This document shows, one piece after another, positions 21,471-22,826 of a stretch of 22,826 nt of DNA. The DNA is taken from the NCBI GenBank assembly GCA_031549145.1, contig JAVBQI010000203.1:1-22826 (forward strand). Reading direction: 5' to 3'. The stretch comes from JAVBSX01 sp031549145. Lineage in GTDB: Bacteria > Planctomycetota > Planctomycetia > Pirellulales > Thermoguttaceae. A model generated the notes under the pieces. That model searched no databases. It had not been told where the DNA came from and saw only the letters and a program-made list of their open reading frames with translations. Every line of letters starts with the position of its first letter. Positions within the stretch are counted from its first letter, which is position 1. The translations under genes and the position numbers were made by a program.

Positions 21471-22826
21471 TCAGTTCGGCGTATCAAGATAGGGGTCCTG
21501 TCCCATCGCCCGTTGCACTTTTTTCCGCTCTTTTTCGTAGTACAACATCGTTTTGCGGTTGCGGAAACTTTTTTTCTCGACCCGCCGCTGCGCCCAGCGA
21601 AAGAGGTTTTCGTATTTGTCGAATTGCCGGTTCGGATTCCGTTTGCCGATCCGCTTGTACTTTTTCGCTTTTTTCGGCCCGACCGCTTTTTCCAGCAACT
21701 CGTCGTCCAACGCGAGGTATTGCCGATACGTCCCCGGGTCCCCCTGCCGGCCGCAGCGCCCGATCAGCTGCCGGTCGATCCGCGCCGATTCGTGCATCTC
21801 CGTGCAAATGACATGCAGCCCGCCGAGAGCCTTGATCTCCTCGGTCAACTTGATGTCGGTCCCGCGACCGGCCATATTCGTCGATACGGTCACTTTCCCC
21901 TCACCGCCGGCCCGGGCGACGATCTCGGCCTCTTCTTCGACATGGTTCGCGTTGAGAACATCATGCACGATCCCCCGCTCCGTCAGCAGCCGCGAAAGAA
22001 TTTCCGATTTGTCGATCGTCCGGGTCCCGATCAGGATCGGTCGGCCGGTCTCATGCACTTCGCAAACCTCTTCGATGATCGCCGCCCATTTCGAATCCTC
22101 GTTCGGAAAAATCCGGGTCGGCAGTTTGATCCGTTTCGGCGGCCGGTTCGTCGGCACCGGAATCACATGACAATGATAAATTTTGCGGAGTTCCCCTTTC
22201 GAGGCGGCCGCCGTCCCGGTCATTCCGGCGAGCTTGTCGAACCGGAGAAAAAAGTCCTGGACCGTAACCCGAGCCGCCTGTCCCGTTGCGACCGTGATCT
22301 CGACCCCTTGCTTCGCCTCGACCGCCTGGTGTATGCCGTCCCGCCATTTCCGGCCTTCCCCGAGTCGGCCCGTAAACTCATCGACGATCACGATCTCGCC
22401 GTCCCGGACGACGTATTGCTCGTCGAGATGAAACTCGCGGCCGACTTTGACCGCCCGTTGGATGTATTCGTAAATGTGGTACAGCCCGACATCGGCCATC
22501 GCCTCGGGCTTCTCGATGATGCGGGCCTTGAGCCGCCCTTTTTTGGTCAACTCGACGGTCTTTTTTTCGTGGTCGTATTCGTAATCCTCGTCCTCGACGA
22601 AATCCTCGGCCCGCTCGGACGCCCATTTGTAACACTCGACCTGCATTTTTTCCTCATCGGTCGGCAGAGCGCTGATGATGAGCGGCGTGCTCGCCTCGTC
22701 GATCAAAATGCTGTCGGCCTCATCGACCAAAGCGAAATACGCTTCCCGCTGCACCGGCTGCTCGTCGGAGGCTTTGACCCCTTCGAGCATCGCCCCGAGC
22801 AGATCGTGCTGCCCTTCGCGAATCTT
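21471..22826 (-). CDS. secA: SecA-like preprotein translocase ATPase, C-terminal part, shortened form (partial)
   Basis: SecA drives protein export through SecYEG using ATP. The frame is open to the window edge, so the N-terminus, with Walker A, lies outside. Visible parts are Walker B VDEADSILIDEASTPLIIS, the preprotein-binding region, VDEFTGRLGEGRKWRDGIHQAVEAKQGV, the LAGMTGTA motif, and the second ATPase half with TNMAGRGTDI and GRCGRQGDPGTYRQYLALDD. After that, only about 85 residues remain. They end in the first scaffold helix (AQRRVEKKSFRNRKTMLYYE, then QRAMGQDPYLD). The helical wing domain and the metal-binding tail of standard SecA are absent, and the stop is clean. I therefore think this is the short SecA paralogue of Planctomycetota rather than the main housekeeping SecA; that is from general knowledge of the group and not proved here. 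Confidence 0.85.
   Translation of the reverse strand, partial: KIREGQHDLLGAMLEGVKASDEQPVQREAYFALVDEADSILIDEASTPLIISALPTDEEKMQVECYKWASERAEDFVEDEDYEYDHEKKTVELTKKGRLKARIIEKPEAMADVGLYHIYEYIQRAVKVGREFHLDEQYVVRDGEIVIVDEFTGRLGEGRKWRDGIHQAVEAKQGVEITVATGQAARVTVQDFFLRFDKLAGMTGTAAASKGELRKIYHCHVIPVPTNRPPKRIKLPTRIFPNEDSKWAAIIEEVCEVHETGRPILIGTRTIDKSEILSRLLTERGIVHDVLNANHVEEEAEIVARAGGEGKVTVSTNMAGRGTDIKLTEEIKALGGLHVICTEMHESARIDRQLIGRCGRQGDPGTYRQYLALDDELLEKAVGPKKAKKYKRIGKRNPNRQFDKYENLFRWAQRRVEKKSFRNRKTMLYYEKERKKVQRAMGQDPYLDTPN

Overview
The window looks like a piece of a Planctomycetota chromosome, probably Pirellulales or Thermoguttaceae-like. This rests on a beta-barrel porin of the Bbp2/OmpL-like type, a SecA paralogue that stops early in the helical scaffold, weak or absent Shine-Dalgarno sites at many genes, and dispersed palindromic repeats. 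No rRNA or other taxonomic marker is present, so the assignment is an inference from gene style.

Layout. Positions 1-2676 hold the first codons of a transposase-like gene (minus strand) and a divergent autotransporter-like gene that has lost its signal peptide. Positions 2694-5315 hold a tandem ACT-domain protein, type III pantothenate kinase (coaX) and a convergent exported protein of unknown function. A 0.3 kb palindromic repeat follows, then a lipoprotein alpha/beta hydrolase (5918-6850). Positions 6899-14963 form an RNA-repair island. After it come a small membrane protein, a 1233-residue hybrid histidine kinase, a porin, a second copy of the 0.3 kb repeat, and the 3' part of a secA-like gene that runs off the window.

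The island is the centre of interest. rtcR (plus strand; CARF plus sigma54-activator AAA+) diverges from one long minus-strand transcription unit with a near-consensus sigma54 promoter at 13137-13152. Downstream, in order of transcription, are Y RNA 1, a tRNA-Gln(UUG), Y RNA 2, Y RNA 3, the Ro60/Rsr gene, Y RNA 4, rtcB, a RelA/SpoT-domain gene and rtcA. The last three genes are separated by 31 and 9 bases, as expected of an operon. The four Y RNAs share a Ro60-type stem (conserved AATGCNNGTGGAACT on the 5' side and TTTCACRAANCCTTGT on the 3' side). The domain carried on that stem is a circularly permuted tRNA: the tRNA 3' half comes first and the 5' half second, with the acceptor stem closed by a short linker. 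In Y1 and Y2 the new ends lie at the anticodon loop. In Y3 they lie in the D loop. Y4 keeps only a T arm and one other arm.

How it may work (inference). RtcR senses damaged-RNA ends and activates sigma54 transcription. The transcript yields tRNA-mimic Y RNAs for Ro60, a spare tRNA-Gln, the ligase RtcB and the cyclase RtcA. The added RelA/SpoT-domain protein could make an alarmone or could pyrophosphorylate tRNA ends. The Y RNAs ending in U tracts may also act as partial terminators that set the RNA-to-protein ratio.
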